From NCBI GenBank assembly GCA_964605915.1, contig CAZSET010000022.1, positions 1-26,189 on the forward strand: 26,189 nt of DNA, in the 5' to 3' direction. The notes under the pieces were generated by a model. The model made no database searches and was not told where the DNA came from. It worked only from the letters and a program-made list of their open reading frames with translations. The position numbers and the translations under genes were made by a program. The stretch is from DAOVRD01 sp964605915. Its GTDB lineage: Bacteria; Planctomycetota; Brocadiia; SM23-32. This document shows, one piece after another, positions 15,219-22,327 of this stretch; within the stretch, counting starts at the first letter, position 1, and every line of letters begins with the position of its first letter.

Positions 15219-16049
15219 TTACTTTCGCCTCCTTTTCCTGACGATCAGCCTGTCGCTGTGTTTCTTGCGGTTACGGGTCTTGCCTCCCTTGGCGAGCACT
15301 CCCGTAGGGCTGCACGGATGACGACCGCCCGCCCTGCGGCCCTCTCCGCCGCCCATGGGGTGGCTGACAGGGTTCTGCGCCGTTCCGCGCACGTGGGGCC
15401 GTCTGCCTTTCCAGCGAGAGCGCCCCGCCTTGCCGAGCTTGACGTTCTGGTGCTCTAGGTTCCCGACGCGGCCGATGGTGGCCCGACAGCGAGCCAGCGC
15501 CTTCCTGACCTCCCCACTGGGCAGGATGAGATGCACGTACTTGCCTTCGCGAGCGCTGACCTGGGCGGCAGCACCGGCGCTGCGTACCATCTGGCCGCCC
15601 TTGCCCGGCTGCAGTTCCACGTTGTGCACGAACATGCCGAGCGGCACCCGGCCCAGCGGCATGCAGTTGCCCGGCCTGGGCTCGGCCCCTTCGCTGCTCA
15701 TCACCTGCGTGCCCACACTCAGGCGCTCGGGCGCCAGGATGTAGCGCTTCTCGCCGTCCTCGTACTCCAGCAGCGCTATGCGCGCCGACCTGTTCGGGTC
15801 GTACTCGATGCTCACCACCTCGGCGGGCACGTCCTCCTTTTCCCGCTTGAAATCAATGAGACGGTAGCGCCTCTTGTGCCCGCCGCCCCGGAAGCGGCTG
15901 GTGGTCCTGCCGGAGTGATTCCGGCCGCCGGTGCTCTTGAGGGGGCGCAGCAGGGACTTCTCCGGCTTACTCCGGGAGATCTCAGACAGGTCCGTGCTCG
16001 TCATGCCCCGCCGTCCGGGAGTCGTCGGTTTATACTGTTTGATGGGCAT
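15219..16049 (-). CDS. rplB: Ribosomal protein L2
   Basis: Core large-subunit protein next to the peptidyl transferase centre, 276 residues. Conserved blocks include MPIKQYKPTTPGRR, GGRNHSGRTTSRFRGGGHKR, KGGQMVRSAGAAAQ, and the C-terminal VRGTAQNPVSHPMGGGEGR. The histidine of the SHP triplet corresponds to the E. coli His229 region. The strongly basic tail ends RKRRRK. The ATG start has AGGAG upstream. It lies between rplW and rpsS. Confidence 0.97.
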   Translation of the reverse strand: MPIKQYKPTTPGRRGMTSTDLSEISRSKPEKSLLRPLKSTGGRNHSGRTTSRFRGGGHKRRYRLIDFKREKEDVPAEVVSIEYDPNRSARIALLEYEDGEKRYILAPERLSVGTQVMSSEGAEPRPGNCMPLGRVPLGMFVHNVELQPGKGGQMVRSAGAAAQVSAREGKYVHLILPSGEVRKALARCRATIGRVGNLEHQNVKLGKAGRSRWKGRRPHVRGTAQNPVSHPMGGGEGRRAGGRHPCSPTGVLAKGGKTRNRKKHSDRLIVRKRRRK

Positions 16050-16083
16050 GGTTTGTTGCTCCTGGCGCTGGCCTGCCGTGTGT

Positions 16084-16368
16084 CTAGTAGCCGATGTCTA
16101 TGGTGTCGCCGGGCCGCAGCTTCACGATGGCCTTCTTGCGGTCTGCCGTCCAACCCACGTTGAAGCCGACCCGCCGGCGCTTGCCGCTGACGGTGACCGT
16201 CCGGACGTCGACGACCCTCCGGCCCGGGAAGAGCTCCTCGAGGGCGTGGCGGATCTCGGTCTTGCTCGCCCGGGGATCGACTTCGAAATGGTACGTATTG
16301 TTCGCACGAATGTCGTCGACGCTCTTCTCAGTGTGCAGTGGCCGCCTGATAATCTGGTGGCTATCCAT
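16084..16368 (-). CDS. rplW: Ribosomal protein L23
   Basis: Exit-tunnel protein that docks trigger factor and SRP, 94 residues. Signatures are IIRRPLHTEKSVDDI, NTYHFEVDPRASKTEIRHALEE cut here as NTYHFEVDPRA then TEIRHALEE, and the C-terminal RPGDTIDIGY. The ATG overlaps the rplD stop by eight bases, consistent with translational coupling. Confidence 0.96.
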   Translation of the reverse strand: MDSHQIIRRPLHTEKSVDDIRANNTYHFEVDPRASKTEIRHALEELFPGRRVVDVRTVTVSGKRRRVGFNVGWTADRKKAIVKLRPGDTIDIGY

Positions 16369-17038
16369 CCTCGCTCACCCCCGCTTCCACGGGCACCTCT
16401 CGGTCGGCCTCTTGCTCCCCGGGCGCGGCTGCCAGGAAGCTCCGGATAGCGTCCAAAAGAAAAATGACCCGATGCGGCCGGATCATCTCGTAGGCGTTCA
16501 GATCGCCGTACGGCACCATGGCGGCGCCCTGGATGTTCCTGGTACACCGCCATAGCTCGGGGCTGTGCTGCTGGAGCACAATCAGGAAGGTACGGTCGAC
16601 GCCCACATTCTCTAGGACGTTCGCCATTTCCCGCGTCTTCATCTCGGGCAGCTCCAGCCGATCCAGGACCATGACTTCGCCGTCCAAGGCCTTGGCCAGG
16701 AATGCCGAGTAGAGGGCGCGCCGCCGCGCAGCCTTATTCATCTTCTTGCTGAAGTCCCGGGGCCTCGGGCCGTGCGTCACTCCGCCGCCCACCCAGAGAG
16801 GGCTTGCCCGGTGGCCGTGCCTCGCCCGGCCGGTGTGCTTCTGGCGCCAGGGCTTCTTTCCGGTGCCGGCAACTTCACGGCGCGTCTTGGCAGTGGCCGT
16901 GCCCACGCGCCTGTTGGCCTCATACATGATGATGGCCTGACGAATCAGCGACCTGTTGGGCTTCCCGCCCAGGGCCGACTCGTCCACCGCAACGTGGTCG
17001 ATGACCTGTCCGGCCATGCTGTACACAGGGATCTCCAT
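16361..17038 (-). CDS. rplD: Ribosomal protein L4 with acidic C-terminal tail
   Basis: Exit-tunnel and early assembly protein, 225 residues, slightly longer than the usual 205-210. It contains NRRVGTATAKTRREVAGTGK, PWRQKHTGRARHGHRASPLW and GGVTHGPRPRDFSKKMNKA in the tunnel loop, and the C-terminal Rossmann-like part ending in SFLAAAPG. The final residues (EQEADREVPVEAGVSEDG) are an acidic extension. The start has AAGG upstream. In gamma-proteobacteria L4 represses the S10 operon through a leader upstream of rpsJ; that mechanism is not shown here. Confidence 0.96.
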   Translation of the reverse strand: MEIPVYSMAGQVIDHVAVDESALGGKPNRSLIRQAIIMYEANRRVGTATAKTRREVAGTGKKPWRQKHTGRARHGHRASPLWVGGGVTHGPRPRDFSKKMNKAARRRALYSAFLAKALDGEVMVLDRLELPEMKTREMANVLENVGVDRTFLIVLQQHSPELWRCTRNIQGAAMVPYGDLNAYEMIRPHRVIFLLDAIRSFLAAAPGEQEADREVPVEAGVSEDG

Positions 17039-17060
17039 AACGCCTTAATCCCGTACCATG

Positions 17061-17720
17061 CTAAGCCTCATCGGAATGACTGGCACGTCGAGGCGGGGCA
17101 ACTGCTTTGCGGACCAGCACGTAGCTGCCCCTGCTGCCGGCCACGGAGCCCTTGACGAGCATCAGGCGCCGTTCGGGCTCCAGCCTCACGACCTCGAGGT
17201 TGCGAATGGTGACCTTCTCGTGGCCCATGTGGCCCGGCATCCGCTGGCCCTTCCACACGCGGCCCGGCCAGGCGCTGGCGCCCACCGAGCCGGTGCGTCG
17301 GCCGAAGCGTCCGCCGTGAGTCTCCGGAGAGCCGGAGAAACCATGTCGCCTGACAACGCCCGCGAAGCCGCGTCCCTTGCTAACGCCCGTCACGTCCACG
17401 TGAGAGACGCCCTCAAACACCTCCAGCCCGACTTCCTGTCCGGGCTCAGGCATCTGGTCGCCGTCCGGTTCCACGTCCCGGAGGATTCTTTTCGGGGTGC
17501 TGCCCGCATTGGTGAAGTGACCCGCGAGCGGCCGGGACGTGTTCTTACGCTTTCTCTCCTCGAAGCCGATCTGCACGGCGGGCACGCAGTCCGTCTCAGC
17601 GGTCTTGACCTGGGTGACCGTACATGGGCCGACCTGCAGGACCGTTACCGGCAGGCGTTTGCCCGACGGGTCGAAGACCTGGGTCATGCCGATCTTCTTG
17701 CCCAGCAGCGCCTTGACCAT
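17061..17720 (-). CDS. rplC: Ribosomal protein L3
   Basis: Core large-subunit protein, 219 residues. The start is the ATG giving MVKALLGKKIGMTQVFD. Other hallmarks are VDVTGVSKGRGFAGVVRRH, FGRRTGSVGASAWPGRVWKG and QRMPGHMGHEKVT. The position of the glutamine methylated by PrmB in E. coli appears to be His here. The upstream ribosome binding site is weak (AGGACGG), and a hairpin at 17748-17765 lies 27 bases ahead of the start, in the long structured spacer after rpsJ. Confidence 0.96.
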   Translation of the reverse strand: MVKALLGKKIGMTQVFDPSGKRLPVTVLQVGPCTVTQVKTAETDCVPAVQIGFEERKRKNTSRPLAGHFTNAGSTPKRILRDVEPDGDQMPEPGQEVGLEVFEGVSHVDVTGVSKGRGFAGVVRRHGFSGSPETHGGRFGRRTGSVGASAWPGRVWKGQRMPGHMGHEKVTIRNLEVVRLEPERRLMLVKGSVAGSRGSYVLVRKAVAPPRRASHSDEA

Positions 17721-18040
17721 GAGTCGTCCGTCCTTTGCTCCGCCGCCGGCCCGCGCTTGCGGGCCTCTCAACCTGAAACGCGCAGGCCACAACCGTCCGG
17801 CCGCACGCAGACACAAATCCCCCAAGCCCTGAACTGGGGGAAAGACGCATTAGAACATACGCCCCGCGGGATTTGACTGGGGGCACGCTACGCCGCGCCA
17901 CGATGCCGAACCTTCCGACCCGTTATCCGGGAGCGGCCAGCCTGCCTCACAGCGCAACTGCGTCGGCTGACGGCCCCGGTCCCGCACCGGTTCGGCCCGC
18001 TTGCTCATGCGGGCCGCCACGGCGTCTGCCCGGCGGCCCG
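17721..18040 (-). promoter_or_regulatory. 320-base structured spacer between rpsJ and rplC
   Basis: No convincing gene lies in this stretch. On the transcript strand it holds several stems. A 9-bp stem (18032-18040 with 18010-18018) touches the rpsJ stop. A 7-bp stem (18009-18015 with 17994-18000) shares 18010-18015 with the first, so the two exclude each other. A 7-bp G/C stem lies at 17818-17824 with 17835-17841, and another 7-bp stem (17759-17765 with 17748-17754, tetraloop) is near rplC. The arms of stems two and four have the same sequence (GGCCCGC / GCGGGCC), so they could also pair with each other. Regulation is inferred, not shown. Confidence 0.45.
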
Positions 18041-18349
18041 TCAAACCTTGATCTTAATCTCCACTCCGGCGGGCACCTTCAGGTTGTTGAGGGCATCCAC
18101 CGTGTGGACGGTCGGTTCCGTTATGTCAATCAGACGCTTGTGCGTACGAATCTCGAATTGCTCTCGGGACCGCTTGTTGACGTGCGGCGAGCGCAGCACC
18201 GTGTAGCGCTCGATGTGGGTGGGGAGCAGCACCGGGCCGCTCACCTTCGCTCCCGTCCGGGTCGCCGTCTCTACGATCTGCCTGGCCGAACGGTCGAGCA
18301 CCCGATGATCGTACGCTTCCATGCGAATCCGTATGCGTTCCTGAGCCAA
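18041..18349 (-). CDS. rpsJ: Ribosomal protein S10
   Basis: Small-subunit head protein, also the NusE transcription factor, 102 residues from the chosen start. The TTG at 18349 gives M-A-QERIRIRMEAYDHRVLD, matching the family start, with GAGGA five bases upstream; an earlier in-frame TTG at 18361 has no such site. Later blocks are GPVLLPTHIERYTVLRSPH, EQFEIRTHKRLIDI and VEIKIKV. It is the first gene of the cluster. The usual rpsL-rpsG-fusA-tuf genes are not upstream; a nucleoside transporter gene is there instead. Confidence 0.96.
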   Translation of the reverse strand: MAQERIRIRMEAYDHRVLDRSARQIVETATRTGAKVSGPVLLPTHIERYTVLRSPHVNKRSREQFEIRTHKRLIDITEPTVHTVDALNNLKVPAGVEIKIKV

Positions 18350-18410
18350 CTGCTTCCTCAATGCTTGCGAACGCCAGATACAAGACGCCCCAAGAGGCGC
18401 GAATTGTACG

Positions 18411-18438
18411 ATTTTAGCATATCAGCAATGAAAGTCAA
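18411..18438 (-). promoter_or_regulatory. Sigma70-type promoter of the S10 operon
   Basis: On the minus strand TTGACT (18438-18433) is followed after 16 bases by TAAAAT (18416-18411), with TG one base ahead of the -10 (an extended -10). The surrounding sequence is locally AT-rich in an otherwise GC-rich region. The predicted start of transcription is near 18404, giving a leader of about 55 bases before the rpsJ TTG. Confidence 0.75.
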
Positions 18439-18458
18439 GCAATTCCGCCGGATAAGCT

Positions 18459-18481
18459 CGGATTCCTTCGGCCGGAATCCG
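18459..18481. other. Inverted repeat upstream of the S10 promoter
   Basis: A perfect 8-bp stem (CGGATTCC / GGAATCCG) with a 7-base loop lies just upstream of the -35 box and downstream of the transporter gene and its repeat element. It has no U-tract, so it is a poor intrinsic terminator. It could be an operator or only a remnant hairpin. Confidence 0.35.
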
Positions 18482-18585
18482 GAATGGGGACGAGCCCGCC
18501 ATCTGTCTGGAACCTCCGGGCTGCCCCCCCGCTCACAAGGCAGAAGCGCTGGAGTCAGGTGGCGTCCACAGGTCCGCTTCCCTAA

Positions 18586-18750
18586 GGCGCTATTGCAGAA
18601 CCCGCTCCGTCGGCCCGAGGTCGAGCGAGAACGCCGAGGGCAAGGAGGCCGAAGCAGGCGATTCAAAGGCCAGAATCGCCGATGCAGGCCGACACAGCCC
18701 TTCGGTGCTCGCAGCCGGCCGAAGCCAGGATGGGGTTCTGCAACAGCGCC
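18586..18750. mobile_element. MITE-like element, copy B, at the transporter stop codon
   Basis: 165 bp, inverted relative to copy A at 4582-4745 and identical to it apart from two substitutions and one inserted C near one end. Terminal inverted repeats are GGCGCTATTGCAGAACCC and, at the other end reverse complemented, GGCGCTGTTGCAGAACCC, 17 of 18 matching. The central 8-bp hairpin is at 18657-18664 with 18673-18680. Flanks are TAA (left) and TAC (right), sharing TA. The last base of the element supplies the G of the TAG stop of the transporter on the minus strand. No transposase is present. Confidence 0.8.
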
Positions 18751-19943
18751 TACGCGAGCATGCCGGCGTAGCACGCCGTCATGAAGGCCGCCAGGGTGCC
18801 CGCGATGAGGGCCTTGATGCCCAGGCCCGCCACTTCTCCCCGCCGCCCCGGGGCGACGCCGCTCAGGCCCCCTATCAGGATGGCGATGCTGCCGAAGTTC
18901 GCGAACCCGCACAGGGCGTAGGTGGCTATGATCCTGGCCCGCTCGCTCAGGACCATCCCCTGCATGCGCTCATAGGCCAGGAACTCGTTCAGGACCGTCT
19001 TGATGCCCAACAGCTCCCCAACCTGGAGCCACTCTCCCTTGGGCACGCCCATCAGCGCCGCGAACCCCGAGAAGGCATAGCCGAAGATCTGCTGCACCGT
19101 GCAGCCCGTGGCCCACTCCAGCAGGAAGTTGACCAGGGCAATCAGCGCGACGAACGCGATGAGCATGGCGCCGATGTTGAGGGCCAGCTTCACCCCTTCG
19201 GCCGCGCCGGTTGCGGCGGCGTCGACGACGTTCAACGTCTTCACCTCCGGCTCGAACTCGACACGGCCGGCGGTCACGGGCACCTCGGTCTCCGGCACCA
19301 TGATCTTTGCGATCACGATGGCCGCCGGCGCGCTCATCAGGGAGGCGGCCAGGAGGTGGCCGGCCGAAGCGCCGAATCCCACGTAGGCCGCCATCACCGA
19401 GCTGGCAATCGTGGCCAGGAACGCCGTCATCACCACGAATATCTCCGAACGCGTCATGCGCTCCACGTACTTCCCGATGGCGGCGACGCTTTCGATACCC
19501 ATGAAGACGAGCAGCGCGGCCGCCACGGACTCGGCCCCCGATATCTTCATGGTTCGATGCATGATCCAGGCCATGCCGCGGACGACGGCCTGGATGACTC
19601 GCAGGTGGTACAGTATGGCCGAAAGCGACGCGATGAATATGATGACAGGCAAGACCTGAAATGCGACGAACGCCCCGTAGGTCGGCACGCTGACGGCCAG
19701 GTCGCCGAACAGGAACCCGGCGCCTTCCGTGCTGAACGCCAGGACGCGACCGAACAGCCGGTCCACACCCCGAAAGAGCCATCCGCCGGGCCCCGTCTTC
19801 AGCACAAAGAGCGCCAAGACGAGCTGCAGCGCCAGCCCCCACAGGATGACCCGCGGCTTGACGCTCCGTCGCTTCTCGCTCAGCACGTAGGCCAGGCCGA
19901 GCATCACCAGAAGTCCGCAGAAGCTGACAAACCTGTAACGCAT
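18750..19943 (-). CDS. CNT-family concentrative nucleoside transporter (NupC-like)
   Basis: Cation-coupled nucleoside importer of the cytoplasmic membrane, 397 residues, usual for bacterial CNT proteins, with many hydrophobic helices. Hallmarks are SGAES (135-139), TRSEIFVVMTAFLATIASS (164-182), the NEF-AY motif and CGFANFGSIAI near the C-terminus, which provide ribose-contacting Glu, Asn and Ser in the Vibrio CNT structure. The base-contacting GQ(S/T)E loop is replaced by GIES and is one residue shorter, so specificity may differ. The ATG start has GGAG and AGGAG upstream. Its TAG stop abuts a MITE-like element. A TTGACA box (20026-20021, minus) and a G/C hairpin (19967-19982) lie in its leader region. 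Confidence 0.9.
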   Translation of the reverse strand: MRYRFVSFCGLLVMLGLAYVLSEKRRSVKPRVILWGLALQLVLALFVLKTGPGGWLFRGVDRLFGRVLAFSTEGAGFLFGDLAVSVPTYGAFVAFQVLPVIIFIASLSAILYHLRVIQAVVRGMAWIMHRTMKISGAESVAAALLVFMGIESVAAIGKYVERMTRSEIFVVMTAFLATIASSVMAAYVGFGASAGHLLAASLMSAPAAIVIAKIMVPETEVPVTAGRVEFEPEVKTLNVVDAAATGAAEGVKLALNIGAMLIAFVALIALVNFLLEWATGCTVQQIFGYAFSGFAALMGVPKGEWLQVGELLGIKTVLNEFLAYERMQGMVLSERARIIATYALCGFANFGSIAILIGGLSGVAPGRRGEVAGLGIKALIAGTLAAFMTACYAGMLA

Positions 19944-20055
19944 GAGCTCCGGTCTCCTGTGCGCGTGGCCGCCCAGGCGGCCTCCCCACCACGGGGAACT
20001 TACCTGATGGCCTTGAGACCTGTCAAGGCAGCGGGCGCTCTCCGTGCCCGTGCCA

Positions 20056-20085
20056 TTGACACGCCGCGCCGGAGGCCCATATCAT
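20056..20085 (+). promoter_or_regulatory. Probable promoter of trpBA
   Basis: TTGACA at 20056-20061 is followed after 18 bases by TATCAT at 20080-20085, one mismatch from the -10 consensus. The leader to the trpB ATG is about 80 bases. It contains an imperfect stem (20129-20135 with 20140-20142 and 20148-20151) directly followed by TTTT, but no run of Trp codons. Confidence 0.65.
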
Positions 20086-20173
20086 GGGCGTTCCGGCAGG
20101 GCTTCCCTATCCCTTCCTCAGCGCTCCTGGTCGCCCTCGGGCAGCCGGACCTTTTGGCAGGCCGCTCTGCACA

Positions 20174-21409
20174 ATGGAAGAAACGAAGGAAAACGCCCGT
20201 ATTCCCGACGAGCGAGGCTACTTCGGCCAGTTCGGCGGCAGGTTCGTCCCCGAGACGCTGGTGCCGGCCCTCCAGCAATTGGAGGAGGCATACGAGGCGG
20301 CCAGGCATGACGAAACCTTCCAGAGGGAGCTGGACTACTACCTGCGCGAATACGTGGGACGGCCTAATCCCCTCTACCTGGCGGAGCGCTTCGGCCAGCG
20401 GCTGGGCGGCGGGAGGATCTACGTCAAGCGCGAGGACCTGAACCACACCGGGGCCCACAAGATCAACAACACGCTCGGCCAGACGCTGCTGGCCCTGCGC
20501 ATGGGCAAGAAGCGCATCATCGCCGAAACCGGGGCCGGGCAACACGGCCTGGCCACGGCGACCGCCGCCGCCATGTTCGGGCTGCCCTGCGACGTCTACA
20601 TGGGCGACGAGGACATCCGCCGGCAGAAGCCGAACGTGCTGAAGATGCGCCTGCTCGGGGCCCGGGTCGTCCCCGTGCACACCGGCGCCAAGACGCTGAA
20701 GGATGCGACGAACGACGCGCTGCGAGACTGGATGGCTTCGTTCGAGGAGACGTACTACATCCTGGGCAGCGTCGTGGGTCCGCACCCCTACCCGATGATC
20801 GTGCGCGATTTCCAGTCCGTCATCGGCCGGGAGGCACGCCAGCAAGTGCTGGAGAAGGAGAACCGCCTGCCCGACTACCTGGTCGCGTGCGTCGGCGGCG
20901 GCAGCAACTCCATCGGCCTTTTCCACGCGTTCGTGGCGGACGAGTCGGTCCGCATGATTGCGGTCGAGGCGGGCGGCCGGGGAAGCGGTCTGGGGGATCA
21001 CGCGGCCAGCCTGTGCCTGGGCGAGCCGGGCGTCCTTCATGGCTCCAAGAGCTACGTGTTGCAGGATCAGGACGGCCAGACCAGCCCGGTGCATTCCCTC
21101 GCGCCGGGACTCGACTATCCCGGTGTCGGGCCGGAGCTCAGTTACCTGAAGTCAGCCGGCCGGCTCGAGTGCGACTCGGTCACCGACCAGGAGGCGCTCG
21201 ACGCCTTCCGCTTCTTCTCGCAGACGGAGGGCATCATCCCGGCCCTCGAGAGCGCTCACGCCGTGGCCTGGCTGATGAGGGAGGAGAACCGCACCGGGCC
21301 GGATGACATCTCGGTGATCTGCATGTCGGGCCGGGGGGACAAGGACCTGTTCGAGGTGGGCGGAATCCTCGGCCTCTACTCCGAGGACGCAGGGGAAGAC
21401 CAATCGTGA
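20174..21409 (+). CDS. trpB: Tryptophan synthase beta chain
   Basis: PLP enzyme joining indole and serine to tryptophan, 411 residues, the TrpB1 type that pairs with TrpA. It starts MEETKENARIPDERGYFGQFGG. The PLP lysine is Lys96 in NHTGAHKINNT, the catalytic glutamate is Glu118 in AETGAGQHG, the phosphate-binding loop is GGGSNS (241-246), and the C-terminus has EGIIPALESAHA and SGRGDKD. The frame is open upstream of the ATG but without conservation. It is divergent from the transporter gene and overlaps trpA by four bases. Confidence 0.97.
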   Translation: MEETKENARIPDERGYFGQFGGRFVPETLVPALQQLEEAYEAARHDETFQRELDYYLREYVGRPNPLYLAERFGQRLGGGRIYVKREDLNHTGAHKINNTLGQTLLALRMGKKRIIAETGAGQHGLATATAAAMFGLPCDVYMGDEDIRRQKPNVLKMRLLGARVVPVHTGAKTLKDATNDALRDWMASFEETYYILGSVVGPHPYPMIVRDFQSVIGREARQQVLEKENRLPDYLVACVGGGSNSIGLFHAFVADESVRMIAVEAGGRGSGLGDHAASLCLGEPGVLHGSKSYVLQDQDGQTSPVHSLAPGLDYPGVGPELSYLKSAGRLECDSVTDQEALDAFRFFSQTEGIIPALESAHAVAWLMREENRTGPDDISVICMSGRGDKDLFEVGGILGLYSEDAGEDQS

Positions 21410-22212
21410 ACCGCATTGACGCCCGCTTCAAGGAATTGGCCCAATCGGGGACGGCGGCCTTCATCCCCTTCCTGACCGCCGGTGATCCTGACCTCGAGAC
21501 GACGCTGCGCGTGCTGGAGGGCGCGGCCGGCGCGGGGGCTGACCTGATAGAGCTGGGTTTCCCGTTCTCCGACCCGATCGCCGACGGCCCGACCATCCAG
21601 TCCTCTTACCAACGGGCGCTGTCCGGGGGGCAGAACGTCGGGCAAGTTCTGGAGCTGGTCCGGACGGCTCGCAAGACGTGCCCGCTGCCGATCGTGGCCA
21701 TGGTCTCGTACAGCATCGTCTTCAAGTGGGGTTTGGAGACATTCCTCGACCGGGCGACCGAGGCGGGGTTGGACGGGGCGACCGTGCCGGACCTGCCCGT
21801 CGAGGAGGCGGCGGAGTTCCTCCCGATAGCTCAGGGCCGAGACTTCCGGCTGATCTGCTTCGTCACGCCGGCCACGGCAAAGTCGCGCCGCGCGATGGTC
21901 GCCCAACATGCTCGAGGGTTCATCTACTACATCTCGGTGCGCGGGATTACCGGGGAACGCGCCGGGCTGCCCCCCGACCTGGTGGAGAACATACGCGAGC
22001 TAAGGTCCCTGACGGACGTCCCCATTGCCGTTGGCTTCGGCGTCTCGACGCCCGAACAAGCAATGGCGGTGGGCCGCTCAGCGGACGGAGTGATCGTGGG
22101 CAGCGCCATCGTCAAGCGCATGGCCGCTGCCGCTCAGCAGGGGGCCGACGCAGCCGAAGCGGCGCTGTCCTTCATCCGGGAGATGTCGGCGGCAACCAAG
22201 AGCGCGCCGTGA
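21406..22212 (+). CDS. trpA: Tryptophan synthase alpha chain
   Basis: Cleaves indole-3-glycerol phosphate and channels indole to TrpB; 268 residues, TIM barrel. The catalytic residues fall at the classical numbers Glu49 (LIELGFPFSDP) and Asp60 (IADGPTIQ). Other marks are FIPFLTAGDPD at the N-terminus, VPDLPVEEA, and VGFGVSTPEQA with GSAIVKR in the phosphate site. The GTG start lies in a GTGA overlap with the trpB stop, indicating coupling. No other trp genes are in the window. Confidence 0.97.
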   Translation: MNRIDARFKELAQSGTAAFIPFLTAGDPDLETTLRVLEGAAGAGADLIELGFPFSDPIADGPTIQSSYQRALSGGQNVGQVLELVRTARKTCPLPIVAMVSYSIVFKWGLETFLDRATEAGLDGATVPDLPVEEAAEFLPIAQGRDFRLICFVTPATAKSRRAMVAQHARGFIYYISVRGITGERAGLPPDLVENIRELRSLTDVPIAVGFGVSTPEQAMAVGRSADGVIVGSAIVKRMAAAAQQGADAAEAALSFIREMSAATKSAP

Positions 22213-22266
22213 GGGCCGTCGTGGGCGCGCGCGGTTGCCTTCTGGCGTTTCGGGCATTCCTGACGG

Positions 22267-22272
22267 TATAAT
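22267..22272 (+). promoter_or_regulatory. Probable -10 box ahead of the kinase gene
   Basis: A perfect TATAAT lies between trpA and the kinase gene. The region 17 bases upstream (TGGCGT, 22244-22249) is only a weak -35. The predicted transcript would begin near 22279, which supports the GTG at 22328 as the translation start rather than any codon further upstream. Confidence 0.5.
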
Positions 22273-22327
22273 CTGCCTGACGTATCCGCTCCGATTCAGC
22301 GCATCGGAAGCTCTGCGAGACTGGCCT

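Noticed and set aside
17850..18044. Small minus-strand open frame in the rpsJ-rplC spacer as a gene
   Set aside because: It overlaps the rpsJ stop and the hairpin arms, is Arg/Ala rich as expected from GC-rich noise, and has no clear ribosome binding site.
17873..18784. Long plus-strand open frame opposite rpsJ and through the repeat element
   Set aside because: It is antisense to rpsJ and crosses the S10 promoter and the element; composition fits a GC-rich shadow frame.
22235..22327. Longer N-terminus for the kinase starting with the ATG-initiated frame at 22235
   Set aside because: The segment overlaps a TATAAT box at 22267 and lacks conserved sequence; the zinc ribbon begins right after the GTG at 22328.
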